A DNA stretch of 64,000 nt from Epiperipatus broadwayi (lineage: Eukaryota > Onychophora > Udeonychophora > Euonychophora > Peripatidae), in NCBI GenBank assembly GCA_028023455.1, contig JAQFVV010006238.1:5772572-5836571 (forward strand), given 5' to 3'. Within the stretch, counting starts at the first letter, position 1; every line of letters begins with the position of its first letter. The notes under the pieces are model-generated. The model worked only from the letters and a program-made list of their open reading frames with translations, was not told the origin of the DNA and did not search any database. Made by a program: the position numbers and the translations under genes. This document shows positions 45,039-55,920 of this stretch, piece by piece.

Positions 45039-45097
45039 ATCCAATATCCCCAGACTAGTTTCTGGCTTGTGGCCTTCGTCAGTGAGGAGCTTTGGAT
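45039..45097 (-). ncRNA. Type I hammerhead ribozyme, core intact (CUGACGA)
   Basis: Minus strand: ATCCAA-AGC-TCCTCA, core CTGACGA (allowed N7=C), stem II GGC-CACAA-GCC with an A-A mismatch at the base, GAAA, C-TA-G, GUC, TGGGGA-TA-TTGGAT. All invariant residues are present. Stem II is one pair weaker than in the 32.1-kb copy. Predicted cleavage is between 45053 and 45052. Confidence 0.87.
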
Positions 45098-45677
45098 CTG
45101 AGAGCACTACATCTAGATCTTAGGATCTAATGCAACCCTCTAGCAAACACCTTTTATCTCTACTTAACTACAAAACTATGAGAATGAAATTGAAAACACA
45201 AAAAATATTTTCAATCTAAGCTCAATAGCTTATATAGTCATATGGGTCTGAACTCAGTTCAGCACCCACACATTTTGGTGTCTTTGGCTCTTTTACAACC
45301 ATAGCCACCACTATCCTATTAGGCAGGATTGGTGTTAAACCATTAAGCATCACATGATCACATTTCCTATACTAGCACATTAATTGTTGATAAACAGAGC
45401 AACACTCTCCATACAGTATTGCCACCTGTGCTAAACAGAGTAATCAATGGATGCCAGAAGGCTTGTGCATAAAATCCCCATCTAATGCCTACTCATCCAA
45501 TATCCCCAGACTGGTTTCTGGCTTGTGGCCTTCGTCAGTGAGGAAGCTATTGAGCTTAGATTGAAAATATTTTTTGTGTTTTCAATTTCATTCTCATAGT
45601 TTTGTAGTTAAGTAGAGATAAAAGGTGGTTGCTAGAGGGTTGCATTAGATCCTAAGATCTAGATGCAGTGCTCTCAG

Positions 45678-45736
45678 ATCCAAAGCTCCTCACTGACAAA
45701 GGCCACAAGCCAGAAACTAGTCTGGGGATATTGGAT
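45678..45736 (+). ncRNA. Hammerhead ribozyme relic (CUGACAA)
   Basis: Identical architecture to the 45039 copy, but the core reads CTGACAA. The essential G8 has become A, the change expected from CpG decay of CTGACGA read on the other strand. Predicted inactive. Confidence 0.8.
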
Positions 45737-45892
45737 GAGTAGGCATTAGATGGGGATTTTATGCACAAGCCTTCTGGCATCCATTGATTACTCTGTTTAG
45801 CACAGGTGGCAATACTGTATGGAGAGTTTTGCTCTGTTTATCAACAATTAATGTGCTAGTATAGGAAATGTGATCATGTGAATTAAATATTA

Positions 45893-46900
45893 CCAGAATA
45901 AATATTTTAACACTCCCCTAGCCCATTCTTTTGCAATGATTTATTACTGTTTCACATACGTTCCCATCAAACCACAGAAGGCAAACAATTTTATATAAAA
46001 AAACTATACCAAATTATTAAGTAAATAATATTATTTACTAGCTTATGATATAGTTTCTCTACCTAAGGTACATTTTAAAAAGGCCCGCAAATCTGGATTT
46101 TAAACCAAACAATCGTTCAAGCAGTCAAATAATTAGTGTAAAAACAGATTTTCTATGAAGCCCCAAATACATATAGTTTTTATATCTAATAAAAATACTA
46201 GTTATATTTAATTTTTATAAATATTGCTGGAATTTTGTTAGCAGGTTAAGAACCAATTATGGTTGTTGGGATCATTATATCCAGAAATGTGGCATAAGAA
46301 TATCCACCTACATATTTATGATCGTTGAAAACCTCCAATCATATATTTAATGACTGTACAATCTATACACAATGAATGATTTAATAAAGCAATATTAATT
46401 TATCTTCTAATTAAAATGTTTCTATTTTTTTATTAAATGCTTATAAATAATCAGTGATTTAAAATAATCTACATTTTAAATAAAAACAATGTCAGAGCCT
46501 CAAATACTCAATCATATTTCGAAGTAATTATATTAGCTTATCTATTTATACTAGTGTTACACTTGAGCCCTATCTGCTTATTTTAATCACCGTAGAAAAC
46601 TGAAAAAAATAACGAAAGTCATGTGAACATTAATGATGTCACAGTTAATATAAAATAAATTATGTGTTGAATATGTAGACTGGAAGAATAATCACCTAAA
46701 CATTAAATAATAATAATAATTAATTCAATTTATTGGAAGTACAAACCAACAGCATACAGCCAATTACAGATTTTATATTATAAATATAAAATTGAAATGG
46801 AAGTAACTGCAACTCCTATCGGTCTATTCTTAACCAATAGTCAACTGTCAATAAATTATGAAAAAAATGAAAAGTATTCCTTTAGCTGTGATTGTATTTA
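45893..46900. other. A+T-rich stretch, nothing recognised
   Basis: 46790-46850 (GAAATGGAAGTAACTGCAAC) weakly resembles an arm of the hairpin at 53618-53753 (GAAATGAAAGTAACTACCTC). No genes were seen. Confidence 0.4.
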
Positions 46901-47270
46901 AGCCTAGTTTATTGATATTATTATAAATGAAAAAGCAAAATCTATTTTAATTTGATTTATATAATGCCCAAATGAAGATTATTTAAGTCATCTAAATTGT
47001 GCAATAATATAAACAACTTAAAAAAAGAAAAAAGAAATTAAAGATTGATATTAAATAAACCAGAAGTTAATATTAGAAGTTATATTATTAAAACAGATGG
47101 AAACACAATGAGTGAAATTAATCTTAAAATTAAATCTGTATTGGATCAATCACATATCTCAAAAGCAACATTTTAATAAATGAATACTTAGCAATCTGAG
47201 TCTTGGCTGGATAATGGAAGAGCAAATATAAACAAAACAAAAAAAGATGTATTAATAATTTTTATTAGTC
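46900..47270 (+). pseudogene. Eroded RTE fragment
   Basis: Weak ordered matches to the RTE: GAAGATTATTTAAGTCATCT (YLSHLD), AGAAGTTATATTATTAAAAC AGATGGAAAC (LGQIINTDGN), GTGAAATTAATCTTAAAATT (EEINHRIK). No frame survives. Confidence 0.55.
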
Positions 47271-47408
47271 ATTTATTAAACTAGAGCTTATCCTCTTAAT
47301 GTATAATATTTCTGTAGTGTAATATTATTTGTTAAGTGGACAATCTTTGGTATAATAAATGATTAATAAAAATTATTAATTAAACTGTAGTAATTTGCTA
47401 CCTATATA

Positions 47409-47735
47409 TCACAATCTCTTACATATATCTTTATTATTGTTCAGTATATATATATATATATACTGAACAATAATAAAGATATGTGTAAGAGATTGTGATC
47501 TGAGCCAACTGCTGAGTGCTGGCTTAGCATGAAATGTGAATCTTGGTAATCATATATTTTTTTCACATATCTTTGGTCATATGTTTATGCATCCACCCTC
47601 CACAAGGTGTTAAAAGATGATAAAAGCCAGTCTCTACCATGCATGAGAGTAGTATAGTGAAAATTACAGTACATAAATATTGTTCTTTAAAAATAGATGC
47701 ATTTTTCAAATATAAAAAAAAAGATAAAGAATTAA
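47409..47735. mobile_element. Hammerhead retrozyme family C with inverted 5' piece
   Basis: A 39-bp minus-sense segment (47409-47447) and a plus-sense copy starting at about 47460 form a hairpin around an AT run: CACAATCTCTTACATATATC against GATATGTGTAAGAGATTGTG. The plus copy then carries a hammerhead at 47497-47546 (GAGCCAA, CTGCTGA, GTGCT-GGCTT-AGCAT, GAAATGTGAATC, TTGG). A6 is mutated to C, so it should be inactive. A family C body (GGTGTTAAAAGATGATAAAA, CATGAGAGTAGTATAGTGAA) follows. Confidence 0.8.
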
Positions 47736-48010
47736 ATATATTGGTAAGAAACAAAACAAGTATCACTAATATTGTTGAAAAAGTAGAGTCTAGAATCGGA
47801 TGAGCCGGATCACATTATAAAAGAGACGGATAAGAAAATCTTAAATAAGAATTCAAAAGATTATGAAATATTTAAAATGAAACCATGTGTGAGTTGAATA
47901 AATGAAATAAGAATATTTACTGGAATAATGTGGGAGAAAAAATATAGTATCGAAAAACTGAATTAAAAGTTGGAGAGATGTTAAATTTTGTAGCGAACTG
48001 ATAATGATTA
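47736..48010 (+). pseudogene. Eroded RTE 3' fragment
   Basis: GTATCACTAATATTGTTGAA (cf. GVTDLIEK), AGAGACGGATAAGAAAATCT, GAAACCATGTGTGAGTTGAA (cf. RPHVRWMDE), TGGAGAGATGTTAAATTTTG and ACTGATAATGATTAAAA (RTE tail) follow the C-terminal end of the intact element. Confidence 0.65.
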
Positions 48011-50045
48011 AAATATCTAATTACAAAAAGCGAGTTTCTAGCTGTTTTGTTATATTAAAATATATATGTAATAAATTATCTACTTCATAAAGCAATCTTT
48101 TATCTTGTAAATACATACACACATACACATATATATATATATCCATTTCCAAATATTGTTTTATTGATATGTATTTTATTCTACATTTTAAACATTCGCT
48201 AAAGCACACCAATATTTTTGTTTAAAAACAAAATGGAAAATCTTTATCATTATTTAACTTTTTTCCAAGTAAAATTATTGATCGTCTTATCAGTTTTATG
48301 TTCATCAATAATGAATGAATTTATATTCAGTATAGATCAATAACCAATTTGATTTTAAGAGAAATCATTTATTAAAAAGTGGCTTGGAGTTGTAAAGACC
48401 TGAATGTTAGGTTAAGTGAACGTTAATTAGATGGGAGCAGAAAGAAAATAAAAATAATTCTCAATTGCTCTAACATTCATTTATTTAGTAAGATATAAAA
48501 CTTTTAGTTGTACATTAGTTTTACCTCCAGCTAAGTTTAAACGATCGGTTCTTTAAGTATTCACTTTTTTTTTTTAATATGTCTATCTGCAAATCCATTT
48601 ATTTGTTTTAAATCTATTTTATAAATGTAGATTTAAGTTATTTCGGGCGTATTTTTATTTAACAGATTTCTTCATTACGTTAAGAAATATAGATGATTAA
48701 AAAAAAAACTGAACTTAGAAATATATATGTTCAAACAAACTTGGTTTTGTGTAAATTTCAGTTTATCGTTATCTAGGCGTTGTGGATCAATTTCCACTGT
48801 TCGGATTCATTCTTATCTTGATCGGTTTCATCATTCATCATTATAGCCAATGGCAGAGATAGCTAATAAGTAAATATGCTTGGTGAATCCAAATGCTTTT
48901 TTAAGTAAGGGGAATTGACTATAAATAGGCAGTCCATGTGAAGATGCACCAGGCAGAAACCATATAACTATCGGAGCTGAATGGCAGTATGCACATTGCC
49001 TATAAGATTGTTAAAGCTATGAAGCAAGTTCATGTTGAACTGGAAGCTGCTAGTTATTAAACCTGACATAAAGCTGTGTTCCATACCTACACTTTGAGGC
49101 AAGCTACATCTGGAAGTGTTTGACACATTTTGAAGATCACCTGAAGTTCTTGCTTCAATAATTGCATGACAATTAGTTGCTATAACTAGCCAATGTATCA
49201 GGTAAACCATATAGCAGATGTTTTATGTAAAATGTAAATATATGTTATACATAAATTTAATAAAAATTTAATCATACTTGTGTGAGTTTATGTTTATAGT
49301 ATGAGTTTACACAAACATTAACAAGAGGAATGCATTATTTCGTCACAACATCACTGAAATAACTGACAAATCACTATGTAGAAAAACATTCCAAGTTTCA
49401 TCAAGAATTGAATCCAGGTTATGGGTGTAACAAGATTTATTACATTTTAGTTGTCAGAATTATCATAGTTATTTTTATGGCATTTATTAATGTTTTATTT
49501 GTAATTCTGCCAGTATTTTTTGTCTTTATGAAATATTATGGTTTTTATAAAATAACATTATGGTTTCAAGGGAGAGGCTGTGTAAATATTATTTTAAAAC
49601 AACCTAAAAAGATACAATTTATAATGAGAACATATGACTGATGACAGAATTTAATGGAGATATATAATTAAAAGCATGAAAAAATCATTGATAAAGAAAA
49701 ATTTGAAGTTATGACCAAAATGTAAAATAAACAAGTGAAGGGATCAGTAATTAAATAAGCGAATGCTTATTGCTCATTGAGTTTCAAAAGTAATAGAATT
49801 GAACCATGATTCAGGAATCTTGAGCCCAGTGTCTACAAGTCAATATCAGTATTTAATATATGTGGCTACATTGTGGTCCACAATTAGTTTGCAACTCAGT
49901 TTTAATAGTTTGACTTTCTGCCTTTTTTAATACTAAATTTAAAATGAGTTTACTCATTTCTGAATGAATGCAGTTAAGTGATATTCTTGTCATTTATTTT
50001 AGCAATGAAATATTTTATGATGATTTAGCATAGTGTTTAGGTTGA
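48011..50045. other. A+T-rich stretch; complex block at 48770-49215
   Basis: 48770-49215 is clearly less A+T-rich. It includes a TATAAATAG box-like sequence at about 48921 (plus) and an 80-residue minus frame (49210-48968) with no recognised motif. The block could be a noncoding exon, a promoter or an old repeat; nothing decides. The hydrophobic 77-residue plus frame at 49408-49641 lies in A+T-rich DNA and has no family. Confidence 0.3.
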
Positions 50046-50049
50046 GTCA

Positions 50050-50640
50050 AAAATGCATCTCTTATGAAGAAGTCTTCTAATTCTTTGTCAGGCTGAAACC
50101 TAGTTCAGATATTCATTATTATTATTATCATTCTCTATAATTATTGGTTTACTGCAGAATAACTCCATGTTTAATCCAATTCATTGATTCATAATTCTTC
50201 TTTTTCATACTACTCCAGGAATCTTTTTATTATATTTGTCTATTGATCTTACATACTCTGTATTCAGATCTCTTAGAGTCCCTTTGTCCATTTATTATTA
50301 TCACTTTTCACCACATGTTTATTCTAGCAGCATTTTAATCTCTTAATTTGTTCACTTATTTCAATGATACTTGTTCATTGTCTCATTCTATATATTTCAA
50401 TTTTTATTCCTTCTTTTTATTTCTGATATACATTATTCTGTATATAGTTGTGTGATCTGAAGTTTCTATTTTGTTCTTCTGTTGAGTGTCCAAGTCTCAT
50501 ATTCATCTGCAAGAACTGATAAAATACATCTACTAAAAACCTTTCTTTTCATATATTTTTTAAAAATTATTTCTATCAAAAGTATCCTAAGCAAGTTTAA
50601 TTCTATGATTAATTTTATTTGTTTTATTTCCACTATATTA
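50050..50640 (-). pseudogene. Eroded RTE 3' fragment, minus strand
   Basis: Read on the minus strand, the order runs from AAATTAATCATAGAATTAAA (EEINHRIK; plus 50592-50615) through AAAGGTTTTTAGTAGATGTA (about 50525), ATACAGAATAATG, to an ATGATAATAATAATAATGAA tail near 50110. Stops and frameshifts throughout. Confidence 0.65.
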
Positions 50641-51210
50641 TCCATCTAAATTCAATAATTCTTCACAGGAAAAAAACATTGAACATTAATTACTTTAAGC
50701 TTTTTACTTTATTGTTTTATCTGACAATTCTTGCAACATTTTCTAAAGTAAGAACTACTATTTGCAAAGACCATTATATTACCTTCAAAATCTAGATATG
50801 ATGAATAAACCCATGCATTAATAGAAATTAAGTGTTAGTTACCTTCCATTAATTTAAATAATTAATTTTGCTATTGAAAAAAAATATTTGCTAGTGTTTT
50901 TGTCCATTCACTACTTCCATAAATATTTATCTTATAGTTTTTGAAATATGCATGCCTGTAATTTATTTTATCTATTGTAAGTATGAATATGAAAAATGGT
51001 CTCTCATACATATGCATTTTGCTTTCCCAAAACAAATCACCCACTGTTTTATTTGGGACCTATCACACATCTGAAAATGATGCAATGATATTTTGATTTT
51101 AAACTGTAAGGAAAATGCTATTAAATTTTCCAAGCTAGATCAGACTTATTAATGGTTAGTACAACCATGTTAATTTATTATGTGCATAATTGAATGTTAA
51201 TAATTCTTGG

Positions 51211-51944
51211 AATAATAATGTGAAAGACTGAAACCTTTGACAGATGTGCCTTAAAAATGCTTAAATGATAGACAATCAGACAGTAATAATGACTGCACAA
51301 GGAACTCTCAATTCAAAACACAAGGCAAACATTTTATGAGAAAAAGATGGACCCCACCTTCTTCTCTACTTAAATTTATATATATATATAAGCCAGACTC
51401 AAGCATTTTGAACTAAGAGCATGAAGATTTAAACACTTTCACATTTAATTTACTAAATATTATATATAAATAAACAACATGAAATCTTTCGATTTATTAC
51501 AGAGTAATTTTCAAATCTAATGAAATGATCGTAACAAATGTAAATATATTAATTTATTAAGCCCAAGCAGATGATATAATAATAATGTGAAAGGCTGAAA
51601 CTTTGATAGATGCACCTTAAAAATGCTTAAATGACAGCCAATCAGATAGTAATAATGATTGCACAAGGAACTCTCAATTCAAAACACAAGGTAGATATTT
51701 TATAAGAAGAAGATGGACCCCACCTTCTTCTCTACTTAAATTTATATACAAATAAGCTAGTCTCAAGCACTAAGAGCATGAAGGTTTAAACACTTTCACA
51801 TTTAATTTACTAAATATTATATATAAATAAACAACGTGAAATCTTTCGCTTTACTACACAGTAATTTTCAAATCTAATGAAATGATCGTAACCAATGTAA
51901 ATATATTAATCTATTAAGTGCAAGCAGATGATATAATAATATTA
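51211..51944 (+). repeat. Tandem duplication, two 367-bp units
   Basis: AATAATAATGTGAAAG starts at 51211 and 51578. The two units share nearly all sequence, including CACAAGGAACTCTCAATTCA and AAGATGGACCCCACCTTCTT. They differ by an (AT)n length change, a few substitutions and a short indel (CATTTTGAA). A fragment of a third unit start follows at 51937. The unit length is close to the retrozyme monomers, but no hammerhead core was found on either strand. Confidence 0.9.
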
Positions 51945-52279
51945 ATTCTTGCAATAAAAAAGCCTATGGATAGATATTACAAATTTCTCTGCTTGGCTTT
52001 TTAAAGCTTCAGAGAAGAACCAATTTTTTTTCCAATATTAATTAATTTCTTTTTATAAAATAACTTTGAGATTTGCTTCCCATATTATTTACACATTATT
52101 TTTTCATCTGATTAATAATTACACACTTAAATGAGAATAATAATATAATGCATGCTAAACAAATAAATAAACGTTTGTCAGTAAATTCTCAATGAGAAAA
52201 CAATGTATTGATATAAAATTCATAATACTCTTTTTCTTTAATCAAATCATTTAATTTTTTTTTCTAACTACTTGAAAAA

Positions 52280-52650
52280 AGTTAATACTTTCATCATCAT
52301 CTTTTTTGACTATTATCAGTCCACTGCACAATGACAGTTCTTTCACATTTAATCCCGTTACTTCAATATTTAGACTTTCTTGTCAATAACACATCAATAA
52401 ACTTCCTTACTTCATCTATACATTTCACATGCGGTCTCTTTCTAGGTCTTTTACAATCTCTAAAAATTAAGTTTAAGACTTCAACTATTTATCTGCTATC
52501 GATTTTTTTAACAACATGTTCAGTCCAAGGAAATCTTTTAATATTATTAAGAATCTCAATGATACCTACTTATTTTTTTATGCAAATACTTCACTTTTGA
52601 TCTCTCTTTATTATTTCCAACATATACATTTTCATACTTCATTGATGTAA
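52280..52650 (-). pseudogene. Eroded RTE 3' fragment, minus strand
   Basis: The minus strand matches the RTE C-terminus: CAGTGGACTGATAATAGTCA (near the tail), AGAAAGAGACCGCATGTGAA (KRPHVR), AAGTCTTAAACTTAATTTTT, and CAATGAAGTATGAAAATGTA (cf. TTQRSMERCT). The 89-residue plus frame at 52331-52600 is an antisense shadow. Confidence 0.75.
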
Positions 52651-52873
52651 AGAAATATAAATATGAAATAGTAAAGAAAGTTACAAAAGAGAATAGAAAT
52701 CTTAAGGATACAAGGTAACATCTTGGTTACAGGAATAATCTTCTGATAATAAAAAAACGATTGGCACTGTTATTTAAAAAAGAAGGTGATATCTCAAAGA
52801 TTGTGGGAAAATGACAAAAAAACCAAAACAACAAAAACAATTTAATAATAAAGTACAAAATATCAAAACAGCC

Positions 52874-53340
52874 TATTTACCATACATGGGTGATGTGTGG
52901 TGAAAATTACACTACAGAAATATTATTCATTATTGGATAATCTCTAGTCTAACGGATGATTAATAAAAATGATTAATATACTTTCATCAAGTAATTTGTG
53001 TCAAAATAGTAAGAGCAGCACATTTGTCACTTATAAAATAAACTGTAGTATATATATATATAATGAACAATGATAAAGATATGTGTAAGAGATTGTGATC
53101 TGGGTCAACTGATGAGTGCTGATGCAGCATGAAATGTGCATCTTGGGATTATAGATTTTTTCACATATCTTTGATCATATATTTATGACTATATCCCTTT
53201 ACAAGGTGTTAAAAGTGGTTAGAAACCAGTCCCTGCCTTGCATGAGAGTGGTGTAGGGAAAATTATTACTACAAAAATATTATTTATTATTGGATAATCT
53301 TTAGTTTAATGGATGACTAATAAAATTTTAACTCTATTTA
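52874..53340 (+). mobile_element. Hammerhead retrozyme family C, about 1.3 units in tandem
   Basis: The body segment AAAATTACACTACAGAAATATTATTCATTATTGGATAATCT... at 52902 recurs at 53259, giving a period of about 357 bp. Between them lies the complete hammerhead (53094-53155). Further body text such as GGTGTTAAAAGTGG and CCTTGCATGAGAGTGGTGTA matches the copies at 47.6 and 63.7 kb. No clear target duplication was identified. No coding capacity. Confidence 0.82.
53094..53155 (+). ncRNA. Type I hammerhead ribozyme, family C, core intact
   Basis: Stem I strand GTCAA, core CTGATGA (53109-53115), stem II GTGCTG-ATG-CAGCAT (six pairs including a G-U), GAAA (53131-53134), stem III TG-TG-CA closed by A-U, triplet AUC (cleavage between 53142 and 53143), then TTGGG re-pairing with TCAA (one G-U). 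All invariant positions are present. Stem I is short (4 bp) unless an outer helix forms with upstream GTGAT. The sequence is unrelated to family A outside the core. Confidence 0.78.
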
Positions 53341-53617
53341 ATTATGTATAACTTTTGCTATGACACATATAAAAAATGAGACAAATAATTTATTCTATAA
53401 CAAATGTATAAGTGATTAGATGAAAGTATTTTTTTAAGAACTAGAGAAATTACTGATAAATTATACACCTGAGAGTTTAAATAAGATTGACAGATAATGG
53501 AATTAACAGAATAGTAATATTGCTATTTAATAAAGATACAATAATTTAAGGTAATAAAAATTGCAAATATATCAATCACATCTATTAATAATAAATAATC
53601 ATAACATTTAAATATCT

Positions 53618-53753
53618 GGAATTGAAATGAAAGTAACTACCTCCTACTGAGTTATGTGATGTCAAAAACTCTAAAAAGATGGTATACTTCTGTCTTCTCA
53701 TGGTTTTTGACATCGCATAACTCAGTGGGAGATAGTTATTTTCATTCCAATTA
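53618..53753. repeat. Hairpin element (MITE-like), about 55-bp arms
   Basis: The left arm GGAATTGAAATGAAAGTAAC...TGATGTCAAAAACT and right arm GTTTTTGACATCGCATAACT...TTCATTCCAATTA are reverse complements with about 6 mismatches. The loop is about 25 bases. The 76-residue minus frame across it is incidental. Confidence 0.8.
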
Positions 53754-53962
53754 CAACCACATCTATTGCATATAAGAAATATATTCAAATCTTTACAGGT
53801 TACAGATTTGTTCAAAACAGTAAGCTTCGCTGGCTCCCAAAAATATCTCTTAAGTAAAAAAAATCATGTATAAAAACAATCAATTACAGTAAAAAAATTA
53901 ATTTATTAACCTTTAAAATTAAAAAAAAATTAATAATTAGTGAATAAACATTTTACAAAATA

Positions 53963-54075
<113 letters not shown>

Positions 54076-54127
54076 TTAAGACAATAAAGCTAAATTACTC
54101 AAGGCTTTAATAGGTATATAAATGTAA

Positions 54128-54272
54128 ATGACAATAATCAACCCTTGAGCTATCAACAATCTCAACCTGTAGCCAAGGCAACATCTTTGATAATAAAGGT
54201 GTATTATTTTTAATGAGGTTGCCTTGACTACAGGTTGAGATTGGTGATGACACAATGGTTGATTGTTATATG
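54128..54272. repeat. Hairpin element (MITE-like) next to the microsatellite
   Basis: CAATCTCAACCTGTAGCCAA (54157) pairs with TTGACTACAGGTTGAGATTG (54224-54243). Outer segments ACAATAATCAACC and GGTTGATTGTTA extend the pairing. The inner loop is about 35 bases. No coding capacity. Confidence 0.8.
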
Positions 54273-54998
54273 GAGTATAATAAATATCAGATACTTTATA
54301 TGATATTTTTTTAAATGATAATTTCATAATCTATGGTCATCATTTCAAGCTTTCTACTTTAGAAAATCATTAAATTTTGCCAAATCATTATTTTGGTGCT
54401 TTTTATATTATATCATCAATGCTTTGTTTTTAGAATTATGTAACCAATACAATTTTGATATTTTTAGCAGCACTGTTTATTTCTTTTTTAAATCTACAAT
54501 TTTTATATAAACGTAATCATAATTTTAAAAAAAATTAGATCATAAAATGTACAATTGCTTGCTTTAGTTTTAATAATGTAAATGATTAAATCCTTTTTAT
54601 TGGCCAATATTGTTTATGCTTAGAATAACATTTTTTTTCGAGATGGATGCAAATTTCTGCAGGTATAAAAATATTATTTAGAAATTAATTGAATAAAAAT
54701 GTTTTTTGAGGTAATGTACATATTTTAAATTATTACTAATGCATTTTGTTATAATATATTATCAAGAGTTTTTGTTTATGTATTGATTAAAATTTTGGAT
54801 TTTTTAAAATATTTGTGATTGTTGTATTTATACTAGTAATATTACTATGTTCATTCATTCAATAATAACTCACAACTCAATAACTAGATGTTAAAATATT
54901 TAATATAAATGTTTACAATAACAAAATAAAAATATACAATAGTTTATGTATACTATAGTTTGCCTGTCTCCATTAAAAGTAGGCAAATTTTGAAACAA
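54273..54998. other. A+T-rich stretch, nothing recognised
   Basis: No frame or repeat boundary stood out. Confidence 0.5.
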
Positions 54999-55295
54999 CT
55001 AGTGATTTGGCAAGGAATGCTGAGTCTCTATTCTTAAACCCTCAAATTTATAGCCATCATGTGTGTTTTTCTCTATGTGCAGGTACAATGATGAAGAGCT
55101 AAAAACTTTTAGTTCAAGGTTTGAGGTTGCCACACTATAGTCTACATAGAATTTACAATAAGTTACTGTCTTCTGAGGCCAAAGTTTTATGTGGTGTTGT
55201 CTGACTTTTTTAAATTGATTTCTGACATATATGAACAAATCCACATTCTCACTAAAACAATTGGATTTGTTGACCCACTTCTCCAATTGGCTCAT
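54999..55295 (-). CDS. Hypothetical 98-residue ORF of unusual composition
   Basis: An ATG-initiated minus-strand frame (start MSQLEKWVNKSNCFSENVDL, end YKFEGLRIETQHSLPNH) has balanced composition and is less A+T-rich than its flanks. In-frame stops lie just upstream of the ATG, so it is not the tail of a longer open exon on that side unless spliced. No signal peptide, membrane segment or known motif. It may be a small gene, a terminal exon or the remnant of a transposon protein; I cannot tell. Confidence 0.3.
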   Translation of the reverse strand: MSQLEKWVNKSNCFSENVDLFIYVRNQFKKVRQHHIKLWPQKTVTYCKFYVDYSVATSNLELKVFSSSSLYLHIEKNTHDGYKFEGLRIETQHSLPNH

Positions 55296-55609
55296 TTAAG
55301 TCATTGTCTATTTATTTACTTTCATTGTCACTTTATTAGTCTAATGTATTGCATGTAAAAACTGATCTTGATTAGTTGGGCAAATACATTATTTGCAAGT
55401 AATATTAAATTAATATGATTTTACAACTATAATAAAAGTCTCATTTATCTTGAATGAATTGAAAATCCTGTCACATATAACTTAAAATAATACTGATTAA
55501 AAATTAAGCAAATAATAAATCATTTCAATTTGCATTTGGTACACTTTAGCAATATAAAATTGATTATCAATTTTATAATGCATGAAATAATTTTGTCTTT
55601 TTTTTTTAG

Positions 55610-55684
55610 CCAAGATATATATAATGATGACATTTTCCACTTTGGATGAAACTAGTGTTTGTGAAAATATTAAGGAAAAATTAG
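55610..55684 (+). CDS. Candidate internal exon (75 bp), gene unknown
   Basis: A strong acceptor (TTTTGTCTTTTTTTTTTAG|CC) and a donor (TTAG|GTAAAT) bound 75 bases open in only one frame: KIYIMMTFSTLDETSVCENI then KEKL, with 2+1 partial codons, so the exon is phase-symmetric. Composition looks coding, but the length is too short for certainty. Confidence 0.33.
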
Positions 55685-55920
55685 GTAAATGATTATATTT
55701 TAGCTAATGTAAACATTTTAAAATTTATTTCAATGTAATTTGTTTTTGTATATGATCAAAGTTTCATTTTTGTTATATATTACATTGAATGCAACATTTT
55801 GGATCCTATGATCAAAGACCTATTTACTTTTATTGCACCACATATTATTGTACAGCATGTCTTCGAAGAATACTTGCTGAAAATTAGTTAACCATTGTAA
55901 TCATATTACAAATAACTGTA

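Larger units (their letters stand above)
44934..45880. mobile_element. Hammerhead retrozyme family A array: two minus-sense units plus an inverted unit, 12-bp target duplication
   Basis: Perfect AATTAAATATTA repeats flank the array (44922-44933 and 45881-45892). Two minus-sense units are in tandem: their cleavage sites (45053 and 45509) are exactly 456 bp apart, defining the monomer. At about 45544 the orientation flips and a plus-sense segment runs to GATCATGTG at 45880. Hammerheads are at 45039-45097 (-), 45495-45545 (-, stem I outer arm lost at the junction) and 45678-45736 (+). The left end stops at ATAAACAGAGCAAAACTC. No protein coding capacity. Confidence 0.92.

Noticed and set aside
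24863-45880. Family A copies as ordinary terminal-inverted-repeat MITEs
   Set aside because: Their inverted ends are unequal and variable, target duplications are 10-14 bp, tandem 456-bp units occur, and a hammerhead core is conserved. These fit target-primed retroelements better than cut-and-paste MITEs.
49408-49641. 77-residue hydrophobic plus-strand frame
   Set aside because: It looks membrane-like only because A/T-rich codons give Ile, Leu, Phe and Tyr. No splice sites, homology or composition shift support it.
53109-53169. Alternative hammerhead folding with a long stem III closing at CATATC (53164-53169)
   Set aside because: It leaves a bulged U in stem I. The short stem III (AUG-UG-CAU, AUC at 53140-53142) pairs without bulges and explains family B copies as well.
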